DNA of 34,602 bases, from the NCBI RefSeq assembly GCF_005406125.1, contig NZ_BIXZ01000015.1, positions 1 to 34,602 of the forward strand, in the 5' to 3' direction. Below the pieces are notes generated by a model. It saw only the letters and a list, made by a program, of their open reading frames with translations. It was not told where the DNA came from and searched no databases. The DNA is from Haloarcula mannanilytica. GTDB lineage: Archaea; Halobacteriota; Halobacteria; Halobacteriales; Haloarculaceae. Position numbers and translations under genes: made by a program. This document shows, in pieces, positions 25,091-32,496 of this stretch. How positions within the stretch are numbered: the stretch's first letter is position 1; the number at the start of each line of letters is the position of its first letter.

Positions 25091-25105
25091 CACGGCGATA
25101 TGCTC

Positions 25106-25357
25106 CTACACTGTCGCCGCCACGTGCTGATACTCCGTCTGTGATGGCATCGGCTGCAACGTCAACCCAGCCAACGCGAGCTCCCGAAGCACTTCGGGCG
25201 GTACACCCTCAACGTCCCTCAATACAGCATCGAGCGTCCACGCATCGTACTGACTGGCGCTCGGCGCAAGCACGTCCACGGACTCGGTCGGGACCTCGTC
25301 ACGAATCGCTCGGGCAGCTCGACGAACACGCCGCCGCTCTTCTACGGTACAGCTCAT
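25106..25357 (-). CDS. Small helical protein next to array 2 leader
   Basis: An 83-residue protein: a basic N-terminal helix (EERRRVRRAARAIRDEV), then an Asp-rich middle with SQYDAWTLDAVLRDVEGVPPEVLRELALAGL. It looks genuinely coding by composition. Its ATG overlaps the stop of the decayed gene copy upstream (ATGA), so it occupies the place that the 60-residue partner gene holds elsewhere in this region. Function unknown. Its transcript would run toward the array 2 leader. Confidence 0.6.
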   Translation of the reverse strand: MSCTVEERRRVRRAARAIRDEVPTESVDVLAPSASQYDAWTLDAVLRDVEGVPPEVLRELALAGLTLQPMPSQTEYQHVAATV

Positions 25358-25620
25358 GCTTCGACACCCCGAACAAGATCGTCGACGAGCGACCCACCGA
25401 TGTGCGGCCCGATGTCTCAGCCACGCTCACGCCGAGTATATTCGCACCACTGTGAAAGCGTCTCGAAGGCCGTATCGACTAACTCGACCTTCTCGGCGTC
25501 ACCAGCGACCGACACAACAGCAACGGCGAACTCATAGCTGTCCCAGTAGCGGGCTGCACCCTCGCCGTCGACGCCGAGAAACAACGGTCGGCCCTGGGTG
25601 AGTAGTTGGTCGAGAGTCGG
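25354..25620 (-). pseudogene. Decayed copy of the 97-residue gene (cassette boundary copy 1)
   Basis: Translating the minus strand gives a protein closely similar to the intact gene at 29964-30257, with blocks PLFLGVDGEGAARYWDSYEF and KVELVDTAFETLSQWCEYTR. The 5' end is missing, and an in-frame stop (25417-25419) replaces the Trp of the GWDIGPH block. The gene is therefore broken. It ends with an ATGA overlap with the gene at 25106. Confidence 0.8.
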
Positions 25621-25648
25621 TCAGTACAGAGAACGTCAACACCAGCGG

Positions 25649-25951
25649 TTATCCTCCGATAATAAATCCGAGACCGAGGAACGGGGCAGCGACGACGCAC
25701 AGCAATACGAGTCCCGCGGTAAAACGGAGTACGCCTACCGCCTGTAGCTGGGTCTCTGGGAGAGATTCGGCGATTCCCGACAGCGCAGTTCCGACGATCA
25801 TAAATAGTAACCATCGGGTTTCGCCAGCGTCGCCGACACTCCAGGCATACGCGAACATACACAAGAAGGTAAGCGACAGGCCGAACTGGAAAAGTCCGAT
25901 TCGCCGGCCTTGTGGCTCGTTGAACAACACTTCGCTGATATTGGGGACCAT
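25649..25951 (-). CDS. Three-helix membrane protein
   Basis: A 100-residue protein from ATG 25951; a TATA-like TTTTGTATC about 25 nt upstream supports a leaderless start there. Hydrophobic helices at about residues 19-36, 46-62 and 73-98, the last ending in a Gly-rich stretch. Short loops carry an Arg-Arg at the start of helix 1, suggesting an inside N terminus. No family recognised. It is the only gene between boundary copies 1 and 2, so it may be cargo of this region. Confidence 0.65.
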   Translation of the reverse strand: MVPNISEVLFNEPQGRRIGLFQFGLSLTFLCMFAYAWSVGDAGETRWLLFMIVGTALSGIAESLPETQLQAVGVLRFTAGLVLLCVVAAPFLGLGFIIGG

Positions 25952-26123
25952 GAGCGACGCGTTTCTGTTCGAGATACAAAACAATGCCTCAGTGCGTCCC
26001 AGCAGAACGTCCTCTCCCGTGATACGCGATCCCTCTGCAAGGGGTGGGGGGTGCTATGAGATACGCAGACTTAGTGGTCAGTTGTTCTAAACTTTCACAG
26101 TGAAAAGAGTCGGACCAGTACTC

Positions 26124-26375
26124 AAATCCGCCGCATCGTCGTCACAACCTCCCGGCCAGTGACCCGCCGCTGACAGCCGTTCCGGGCTCAATGCGCTCGA
26201 AGCCGCTATCGCTCCGCGGCTCGAACTCGATGTCCGCTTGGGACCATGGACTGGCTCGTACACGAAGCCCTTCGCGTCGACGACAGACTGCTTGCTTATG
26301 ATTCTCATCACTAAACGAGATTACTGACGAGCGACCCGTCAACATGCAGTCCAATACCCCAGATACATGGTTGAC
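26124..26375 (-). pseudogene. Decayed copy of the small gene pair (cassette boundary copy 2)
   Basis: Bases 26124-26310 match the 60-residue gene at 29785-29967, but a 4-bp deletion (near 26187) and a 1-bp deletion (near 26233) shift the frame. About 60 further bases match the 3' end of the 97-residue partner gene, after which similarity stops. It cannot encode the original protein. Confidence 0.78.
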
Positions 26376-26389
26376 CAACAGAGTGTCAA

Positions 26390-27136
26390 TCAGGCAACGG
26401 TCTCCATATTGTTTATCTCGCTAATATGGTTTATAGCCTCTGTGGACAGACTAGCTGCGATTTGGAGGTAGATCCGGACACCGAGAGAGAGACTATCTTC
26501 CCACTCATCCGATATGAGTTGTGACTCAAGTGCCTGCGAAATCATTTCTTGATCATCAGCGACCTGGGGAGCCATTTGTTGAATCATCTCCTCAAGCGTC
26601 TGAACCTCTTCTATTTGCTTCCCGAATTGTGAACCAAAAATCTGTGCGTCGGTGTTTGATTTCCTAAGTAGTCTGTCCATCAAAGGAGAATGTTCTGTCG
26701 ACTCATTTATTGCATCACCCATATCAAGACCGTCTGATTGGGAGTACTCTTGCTGTCCCATTTCAAAAATCTCGTTGAGAGCGTCGTCAGTTGATTTCTC
26801 TTCACTGGCTTCAGTCAGAGCCGATAATTTTCTGAATACCACATACAGGGCCCGTACTTGTTCTGCAGTCTCATCGTCCAGACCTTTGGGATATGGGTTG
26901 ACAAGTTCTTTTAATTTTTGAGCTGTCTTCGCTGACTCGTTGGATATGCTTCCATAATTCAAATCCGAACGGTCTCTCGCACTTTCGCAAATTCCGTGCC
27001 CTCGACTAATTTGGGTGATGGCGTCTTCATGCCATTCTGAAATAGCCTGTCGTCTATTCTGATATCGCTCAAAGGCGTATCGAATTAGCTGTCCAAACAC
27101 AGCTCCAGCAATTGCTGATAGAATCGGCACCCACAT
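26390..27136 (-). CDS. Membrane-anchored helical protein, divergent from TIR gene
   Basis: A 248-residue protein. Residues 3-20 form one membrane helix, followed by a basic stop-transfer stretch (RYQNRRQ). The rest is helical, Glu/Gln/Ser-rich and probably cytoplasmic, with coiled-coil-like parts (about 170-200, EEVQTLEEMIQQMAPQV). No catalytic motif is visible. It is AT-richer than the plasmid backbone and shares a 102-bp intergenic region with the TIR gene, so they are likely co-acquired and possibly co-regulated. A sensor or membrane partner for the TIR effector is conceivable, but is inference from position. Confidence 0.65.
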   Translation of the reverse strand: MWVPILSAIAGAVFGQLIRYAFERYQNRRQAISEWHEDAITQISRGHGICESARDRSDLNYGSISNESAKTAQKLKELVNPYPKGLDDETAEQVRALYVVFRKLSALTEASEEKSTDDALNEIFEMGQQEYSQSDGLDMGDAINESTEHSPLMDRLLRKSNTDAQIFGSQFGKQIEEVQTLEEMIQQMAPQVADDQEMISQALESQLISDEWEDSLSLGVRIYLQIAASLSTEAINHISEINNMETVA

Positions 27137-27238
27137 TTATAAAAGGTTTTACCTGATAATCAATAGCTGCTTTGTTAAGAAATTAGACAGATGCTACCAA
27201 TATCAAAAACTTTCACGTAACGCTACAGTTACAAAGAT

Positions 27239-28060
27239 ATGGCTTCGGAAACGGACGATGTAGACGAAAAAGACGTATTCATATCGTATTCACACTCCGA
27301 TTCTAAAGAGGTAGCAAAGCTCCTGGGCCAAGAATTGACCTCAATGGGCATAGCGGTCTGGCTTGATGATATCGAAATGTCGATTGGAAGTAGCATTCGC
27401 GAATCAATTGACGACGGTCTTACTCAATCGGAATATGGGGTTGTTATTCTCTCTAAAGGCTATTTTGAGGGAACATCTGAATGGGAGTTGAATGGTCTTG
27501 TTGAGAAACACACCAACGAAGATGATGTGATTCTCCCCCTCTGGCATAATATCGGTCACGACTACGTTTACCAGCAAAGTCCGAGCCTCGCTGATTTAGT
27601 CGCCGAAGAGGTTGACAAGGAGAATGTGCAGAGTGTCGCCGCTTCAATCTACCAAATAGTAAGGGAAGATCGGGGAGAAATTGATGATTGGGGCGGAGAT
27701 ACAGGTACTGATGGAAGTCCTGGATTCATAGATATAGATATCACATTTCAGGGACGGTTTGACCCCAAGGTTGGCAAAGAGGTGACCATAGAGTCTTGGC
27801 GTAATCATAACGCTTCTAATCTCACATCACTCGAAGCGACAGAAATTCGGGACGAGGATAGGGGGATCGACTACACAAGCAGTTCCAAGGGCACAACAAT
27901 GACCGTCAAGCGGATTGATGACGAGCCTCTCAACGGCGTTATATCCGACATTCAAGAGCTTCGGTCTAACAAAGCGGAGTTCACGATTCGAGTTGAGGAA
28001 TCTCGATTGGAGGAACTTTCGGATGATCGAGACGACTATAAATCTGGGTTCGTCCAGTAA
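27239..28060 (+). CDS. TIR-domain protein, probable NAD-degrading defence effector
   Basis: A 273-residue protein. Residues 10-145 are a TIR domain: box 1 VFISYSHSD (13-21), WLDDIEMSIGSSI (41-53) and the helix SEWELNGLVEK, where Glu83 is in the position of the catalytic glutamate of NADase TIRs. Residues 158-273 form a beta-rich domain (FIDIDITFQGRFDPKVGKEV and onward) that I do not recognise; in such proteins this part usually senses infection. Prokaryotic TIR proteins typically deplete NAD+ or make cyclic nucleotides to stop phage growth. Enzymatic activity here is inferred. Confidence 0.88.
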   Translation: MASETDDVDEKDVFISYSHSDSKEVAKLLGQELTSMGIAVWLDDIEMSIGSSIRESIDDGLTQSEYGVVILSKGYFEGTSEWELNGLVEKHTNEDDVILPLWHNIGHDYVYQQSPSLADLVAEEVDKENVQSVAASIYQIVREDRGEIDDWGGDTGTDGSPGFIDIDITFQGRFDPKVGKEVTIESWRNHNASNLTSLEATEIRDEDRGIDYTSSSKGTTMTVKRIDDEPLNGVISDIQELRSNKAEFTIRVEESRLEELSDDRDDYKSGFVQ

Positions 28061-28121
28061 TTCGGTAGGCCTGTTGGCTGAGCTTTTCCACAATTTCTTG
28101 AGAGAAAGAGTGGGTCGCTAT

Positions 28122-28304
28122 TCAAATCCGCCGCATCGTCGTCACGACCTCTCGGCCAGTGATCCGCCACTGACAGCCGTTCCAGACGGCCTCGATGCGC
28201 TCGAAACTACCGTCTGACCGCGGCTCGAACTCGATCTTCCACTTGGGACCCCTGACAGGCTCGTACACGATGCCATTCACGTCGGCGACCGACACCTCGC
28301 TCAT
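28122..28304 (-). CDS. 60-residue protein, orphan copy (cassette boundary copy 3)
   Basis: An intact 60-residue frame closely similar to 29785-29967, sharing FVYEPVRGPK-like and IEFEPRSDGSFERIEAVWNG blocks and ending TTMRRI. Its 97-residue partner gene is gone except for about 20 bp of its 3' end. The basic C terminus and alternating strand pattern suggest a small beta-rich, possibly nucleic-acid-binding protein. No family recognised. Confidence 0.6.
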   Translation of the reverse strand: MSEVSVADVNGIVYEPVRGPKWKIEFEPRSDGSFERIEAVWNGCQWRITGREVVTTMRRI

Positions 28305-28380
28305 GCATTCATCACCCGAGCGGCTTGGTCGGCTGATAACCCACCGGCTTGTATCCCGGTATCCCGACCGCACTCCGTGA

Positions 28381-28421
28381 TTAACCAACACTCCCGGTAT
28401 ATAGTGATCTTTGTTGGTTAA
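28381..28421. promoter_or_regulatory. 10-bp inverted repeat around a TATA motif
   Basis: TTAACCAACA (28381-28390) and TGTTGGTTAA (28412-28421) are exact inverse complements flanking 21 bp that contain GGTATATAGTG. A repressor site centred on a promoter is the natural reading. Neither strand has an obvious start codon at the expected distance, so it may be a relic of a lost gene. Confidence 0.45.
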
Positions 28422-28522
28422 GACCGTTGAGCGAGGTCCCGAATTGGACAGTACAGGATGCATATCGGTCACGTCATTACTGCTGATACCGCTAGTGAGG
28501 AATCGCTAAGTACAGTGAAGAA

Positions 28523-28530
28523 TTTTTAAT
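28523..28530 (+). promoter_or_regulatory. TATA box of the nuclease-like gene
   Basis: TTTTTAAT is centred about 25 nt before ATG 28552, fitting a leaderless transcript. Confidence 0.5.
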
Positions 28531-28551
28531 CCAGACACAAACAGGGCGTTT

Positions 28552-29653
28552 ATGTACAGTAGAACGCGGGACGAACTAAGCGAAATGACTGACTTCTCCG
28601 CATTCGAAGATCTCTGTAATCTCCTCCTCTCCAGAATCGGGTATGAAGGACTTGACCCGCAAGGTATCCAAGGCCGAGACGGCGGTAAAGACTCTATTCT
28701 TCGGAGAGACAAAACCACAGTATTCCACTACAGCCTCCGAACTGACTGGGAATCCAAACTTGATGAAGATCTTCAGACAGTACAGAAACACGTTGAAGCA
28801 GGCGATTTCAGTTGCGAACACTTTGTGTTTGTCACTAACGAGTTCATTGGAGGCGAAAAGAAGGGCAAAAAGAAGAACGGGGTCGAAGCAGAATACCCGT
28901 GGTCTTTCGAACTAATTGATGGATTGAGAATACAAAAAGAGCTTGACGCCCACCATCTCGACCTACGGAAGCAATTCTTCGGTATCTCTGACGATGGTCC
29001 AGAAACGAAATTGCTTGATGAACTGGAATCATGGAGAGATCAACGCATCAAGAAAAATCAAGAACAACGACGGTCTATCAGTCAATTATGAACACGAGCC
29101 GAATGTCATACTGCACATTGTCCCCCGGTCAGCATTGGTCGGAGCCAATAATATCGAATTAGGTCGAGATGATGAACTATCACCAATCAAACTGAACGCT
29201 TGGAACACAAAGCCGTTCAGAGACGGAATAACTGGATGGGCTCCAAACCCCGATGGAACGGAATCCAAGGCGTACACCGATTTGTACAGAGATGGCCGTG
29301 TGGAAGGGGTCTGTAAGATCGAGCCGTTCGATAGAGGTGATAAGGAGCTGATCAACCCAGACTACTTTCAGAAATACATATTCAATAGCCTAAACAAATA
29401 CCTCAGAAAGCTGCGCGAGAAAGGGGTTGAAACGCCCATATACGTGTCCCTGTCACTGCAGGGTATTGAAGGAATGGGGATCGGCGTTGGCGGATTCCGT
29501 GGGAGTGTTGACGAAGGCCAAGTATTTAGCACAGATCCCTTAACCCCAGAACCTGTTGAAGTCACTTCGTTCGAATCCAGCGTAGAGGATCAGTTAGAAG
29601 ATCTGATTGATGAAATCTGGAGGGATGCCGGACATTGGGGGAGATCAGTCTGA
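28552..29653 (+). pseudogene. Restriction-nuclease-like protein with a one-base frame break
   Basis: The first frame (28552-29091, 179 aa) begins with a PD-(D/E)XK-like domain: FEDLCNLLLSRIGYEG, GRDGGKD (41-47) and VFHYSLRTDWESKL. The second frame (ending 29653) continues with NYEHEPNVILHIVPRSAL and a beta-rich domain resembling C-terminal domains of AlbA/Schlafen-type proteins. Removing one A from the AAAAA run at 29053-29057 joins them into a single 366-residue protein reading RIKKIKNNDGLSVNYE across the join. This may be a true mutation, a sequencing error or a programmed slip. A nuclease of this type next to a TIR gene suggests a defence role. Confidence 0.7.
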
Positions 29654-29784
29654 CTAAGTCCAGAATGGTATAGAAATTTGGCTCTGTTGGAATTCTCATC
29701 TTATGACAGTAACGACGTGCGAGATACGCACACGTACTGATCAGCCGTTTCTTTGCCCTGCCAGTGTAAATTTCAGGTTGGAGC

Positions 29785-29967
29785 TCAAATCCGCCGCATC
29801 GTCGTCACGACTTCCCGCCCGGTCACACGCCACTGACACCCGTTCCAGACGGCCTCGATGCGCTCAAACCCACCATCGCTCCGCGGTTCGAACTCGATCT
29901 TCCGCTTGGGACCACGCACGGGCTCGTACACGAAGCCGTTCGCGTCAGCCACAGACTGCCCGTTCAT
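29785..29967 (-). CDS. 60-residue protein, second gene of the small pair
   Basis: Sixty residues, moderately basic at both ends, with predicted strands FVYEPVRG, KIEFEPR, FERIEAVW and QWRVTGREVV. The ATG overlaps the stop of the 97-residue gene (ATGA). It is the complete representative of a family with three copies in this window. Similarity between copies begins right at this gene's stop codon and flanking sequences are unrelated. Function unknown. Confidence 0.65.
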   Translation of the reverse strand: MNGQSVADANGFVYEPVRGPKRKIEFEPRSDGGFERIEAVWNGCQWRVTGREVVTTMRRI

Positions 29968-30257
29968 GCTTCCACCATCCGAACGAGATCACCGACGAGC
30001 GACCCGCCGACGTGGGGGCCGATGTCCCAGCCACGCTCGCCACGAGTATACTCACACCACTCCGAAAGCGTCTCGAAGGGGGTCTTCGACAGCTCAACCT
30101 TCTCTGCCTCCCCACTGGCCGAAACAACAGCGAGGGCGAACTCGTAGCTGTCCCAGTAGTGGGCGGCACCCTCGCCGTCAACGCCCAGGAAGAGTGGGCG
30201 CTGAGTCAGTAGTTCGCGGGCGGTACGTTCTTGTGGATTGGATTGCGTAGTTGCCAT
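29964..30257 (-). CDS. 97-residue protein, first gene of the small pair
   Basis: A 97-residue acidic protein from ATG 30257. Its core, FLGVDGEGAAHYWDSYEFALAVVS, has a strand with Asp-Gly-Glu-Gly and a His-Tyr-Trp, then a helix with ETLSEWCEYTRGERGW and a C-terminal IGPHVGGSL. I do not recognise a family. The D-G-E-G pattern recalls metal-binding or toxin-like folds but that is only an impression. Its upstream region forms a three-way-junction inverted repeat (30275-30334) that would lie in its mRNA leader. Confidence 0.65.
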   Translation of the reverse strand: MATTQSNPQERTARELLTQRPLFLGVDGEGAAHYWDSYEFALAVVSASGEAEKVELSKTPFETLSEWCEYTRGERGWDIGPHVGGSLVGDLVRMVEA

Positions 30258-30274
30258 TGGTTCTTGGACGGAAC

Positions 30275-30334
30275 CACGCGCCTCGGTGCTCCTACACCGG
30301 GGCGATTTCGTGAGAAATCGACCAGCGGCGCGTG
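30275..30334 (-). promoter_or_regulatory. Three-way-junction structure upstream of the small gene pair
   Basis: Outer arms CACGCGCC (30275-30282) and GGCGCGTG (30327-30334) pair perfectly. Inside lie hairpin CGGTG/CACCG (30284-30288 and 30295-30299, 6-nt loop) and hairpin CGATTTC/GAAATCG (30303-30309 and 30314-30320, 4-nt loop). It ends 18 nt before ATG 30257. AT-rich sequence at 30345-30376 could be the promoter, which would place the structure in the 5' leader. A cis-acting RNA or a protein-binding site is likely. Confidence 0.55.
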
Positions 30335-30410
30335 TGTTCCTATCTAATACTGTTGGGCTGGGCAAACAAAAAACTATTGCCCTAGAAAAACAACTATCGA
30401 ATGAGACAAG

Positions 30411-30644
30411 ATGTCTGCCCGAGGCCCAGAGCGACAAGTCAGTGATAAGGAACTACTCGAATGTTTTGAAGATGTAGAGAAGCCGTTTGTGACTACCTCA
30501 GACATTGCTACGCGGGTTGGATTGTCTAAAACTCGAATCCGACAGCGTTTGCAATCAATGGGGCCAGATGTTCGCATAGAACGTCACAAAGTAGGAAATG
30601 CAGTTGTCTACTGGTTGCCTGACGAGAACTCTGGATCTAACTGA
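30411..30644 (+). CDS. Winged-helix regulator
   Basis: A 77-residue protein. VTTSDIATRVGLSKTRIRQRLQSM is the helix-turn-helix and VVYWLPDE the wing. The N terminus GPERQVSDKELLECF matches a common haloarchaeal family of small regulators that begin with a Gly-Pro motif followed by VSD/VTD. Its 3' end overlaps the convergent regulator at 30608 by 37 bp, so simultaneous transcription of both would produce complementary RNA. Confidence 0.75.
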   Translation: MSARGPERQVSDKELLECFEDVEKPFVTTSDIATRVGLSKTRIRQRLQSMGPDVRIERHKVGNAVVYWLPDENSGSN

Positions 30645-30868
30645 GCTCGCCCATCGTCTGTTATCCAATACACCCGGGCACGCCCCACACGCTCTGATTC
30701 GACCCACCCGTTTTTCTCCATATCTTTTAGCTTATTGCTGACTGCCGTATTGCTAATCTCCAAGCGTTCAGCGAGATCTTTAGGGGCCTGAACTGGTGGA
30801 TAAGCTAGCCTAATTTCTTTCAAAACGTCGATTTTGGTGACCGTTGGGTCTGGTCCGGGCTTAGACAC
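30608..30868 (-). CDS. Winged-helix regulator, same family, convergent
   Basis: An 86-residue protein using GTG 30868, which places the family motif KPGPDPTVT at the N terminus; the frame stays open upstream but that part is Cys/Arg-rich and untypical. Residues APKDLAERLEISNTAVSNKLKDMEKNGWVESERVG form the winged helix. It is related in design to the regulator at 30411 and overlaps it tail to tail. Target unknown. Confidence 0.68.
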   Translation of the reverse strand: MSKPGPDPTVTKIDVLKEIRLAYPPVQAPKDLAERLEISNTAVSNKLKDMEKNGWVESERVGRARVYWITDDGRAQLDPEFSSGNQ

Positions 30869-31265
30869 TTTGAGAACATTTTGGTCGGTTCGGACATAGT
30901 AATGTCTCTCTACAAGTGTTCTTCTAGAGCAAGTATTATGGGTGTCGGGTGTAACATCACAAAATAAGCGACGCCTACTCTCGCACACAGCGTCGCATCG
31001 AACCTATGACAGCAGACCAGCCCACCCACGAAGAGTCGCATCGCTCGCCAGCCTCGATTTCCGTTCATTCGGAAACCGCCAGACGGCGGCACTTCCGCTC
31101 ACTTCCGTTCATCTTCCGTTCATCGCCTAAGCGGCCCACGAACACGCCACAGCGGCCCACAGACAAGAATCGGTCGCCGAAAATCGACTTCCGTTCACGC
31201 GCGCCCCAGACTCTTACCATGTCCTGTCCCAGTGCCAGCCAGATGCATCCCACCGGAGGTCACCA
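30869..31265. repeat. Intergenic region with iteron-like repeats, candidate origin
   Basis: About 400 bp without a convincing gene. CTTCCGTTCA or one-base variants occurs at 31058 (TTTCCGTTCA), 31092 (CTTCCGCTCA), 31102, 31113 and 31188. The 31058 copy is also half of a dyad TTTCCG/CGGAAA. AGCGGCCCAC is repeated at 31130-31139 and 31151-31160, exactly 21 bp (two helical turns) apart. Repeats of this kind are typical of a plasmid origin or of an operator for the PadR-like gene just downstream. Confidence 0.55.
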
Positions 31266-31577
31266 ATGACGACCTACTACGAACTGACTGGCTTCCAGCG
31301 CGATCTGCTGGAAGCCATCGCCGGCGTCGACGACGAGCCGTATGGCCTCGCGCTCTACCTCGACGAGCGCTACGCCGACCCGATCAACCACAGCCGCCTC
31401 TACCAGAACCTCGACCAGCTCGCCGAGCTGGACCTCATCACCCGTGACGAACTCGACGCTCGCACGAACGTGTATACGTTGACTGACGCTGGCAGACAAG
31501 AGCTCCAGCAACAGGCTGACACGCTCGCCAGCCTCTGTGAGCGGCCCCGACCCGTCGTTGGAGGTGACCAGCAGTGA
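31266..31577 (+). CDS. PadR-like winged-helix regulator
   Basis: A 103-residue protein. It opens TTYYELTGFQRDLLEAIAGVDDEPYGLALYLDERY, the haloarchaeal PadR-like pattern, followed by HSRLYQNLDQLAELDLI (recognition helix) and a wing NVYTLTDAGRQEL. GGAGGTCA lies 8 nt before ATG, a clear ribosome-binding site. It sits immediately after the iteron-like repeats and heads the run of genes leading to the replication protein, so it may control plasmid copy number. pNRC100-type replicons also have small genes before repH. Confidence 0.85.
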   Translation: MTTYYELTGFQRDLLEAIAGVDDEPYGLALYLDERYADPINHSRLYQNLDQLAELDLITRDELDARTNVYTLTDAGRQELQQQADTLASLCERPRPVVGGDQQ

Positions 31578-32196
31578 GTATTGATTATCATCACAACAAT
31601 ATCAAACATGTTTTATATTCTTACCAAGAAGCAAAATCCGGGCGACATTGGGGACACAGCGAGTCGCCCGGAAGCCGGTGTTGTCAGAGGCACGGGCGGG
31701 TTCTGGATTCGGCCTACTCGCTGGCGCAGTCGGTCTGTGTAAGCGAGTGGCGCAACGATCCGAACCCGTTTAGAAATAATGTATATCCAATAATTAGTTT
31801 TTATGGCACCCATTCGTACAGATGCGGCCGGCTGAGAGTTATATTCGGTAGCCAGTCAGTCCTCAACAGGAAACCCAACGCAGTTTTCGATCTATCCACA
31901 CGCCGCCAGAACACACAGCTCCACCATGGAAAGCAGCAGAAAGATGGTGGGCAGCCATGGAATGGGGGGAGTGGCGTGTCCACCATCCGAAGTCGTCATC
32001 CACGACGACAGGTTCTGACCCCGGGCCAATCGATGAATTCTAGGGAATTCAAGGGGAAATGGAGCGGAGACCAGAACCCAATCGATTGGTATAGGGTTGG
32101 TAACCAAAACCGCTACGATATTGCCCCACAGCGACTCGATTCTCCGACCACATCTCGGCCGCTGACTGGTTCCTCACGCCACGGGGAGGTGGGTCG
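31578..32196. other. 620-bp non-coding-like, partly AT-rich region; possible origin or disrupted gene
   Basis: A strong GGAGGTGA (31559-31566) points to GTG 31574, overlapping the PadR stop, and a 208-codon frame follows. Its product would be rich in Arg, Ser, His and Asn and poor in Asp/Glu, unlike any real haloarchaeal protein here. I read it as non-coding sequence, perhaps inserted into or replacing a small gene. It contains AT-rich patches (31574-31625 and 31770-31805), a 10-bp inverted repeat (31637-31672), a 7-bp one (31716-31748) and a 12-bp palindrome at 32078-32089. RepH-type origins need an AT-rich region like this. Confidence 0.5.
31637..31672. repeat. 10-bp inverted repeat
   Basis: TCCGGGCGAC (31637-31646) and GTCGCCCGGA (31663-31672) are exact inverse complements with a 16-bp centre. 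It lies 60 bp after the PadR-like gene and could be its terminator or a protein-binding site of the origin. Confidence 0.5.
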
Positions 32197-32496
32197 ATGA
32201 CACCCCAGCCCACCGTTGGCGAGATCGTCGCCATCACGACCACCGACAGCGACCCCTTCCTGCTGGTCTGTTCGCAGGATCCCGAACTCATCACGGGTGT
32301 CTTGCTCGCGGATCTTGCGAGCGAGACCGTTCACCGGCTGCGAGCGTCCGAACCGGACACAGCCACGCGCCGGGAGCTGGCCACCGCCGTCGAGCGCGCT
32401 GACGAGTGCATGTCCTTCACCGTGCCGAGGACAGACTGCACGCTCGTCGAACGCGACAGTAGCCATCCTGGACCGTTCGACGGAGGTGAAGAGTGA
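32197..32496 (+). CDS. Small acidic protein upstream of the replication gene
   Basis: A 99-residue acidic protein. GGGAGGTG upstream of ATG 32197 is a good ribosome-binding site. The N-terminal part (PTVGEIVAITTTDSDPFLLVC) is a beta-barrel-like start, and the rest is helical. Its TGA overlaps the next ATG (TGATG). Position suggests a RepI/RepJ-like accessory gene, but I have no sequence match to support that. Confidence 0.65.
   Translation: MTPQPTVGEIVAITTTDSDPFLLVCSQDPELITGVLLADLASETVHRLRASEPDTATRRELATAVERADECMSFTVPRTDCTLVERDSSHPGPFDGGEE

Noticed and set aside
31574-32200. 208-residue protein following the PadR-like gene
   Set aside because: Very poor in acidic residues and rich in Arg, Ser, His and Asn, unlike all supported proteins here; kept as a non-coding or disrupted region.
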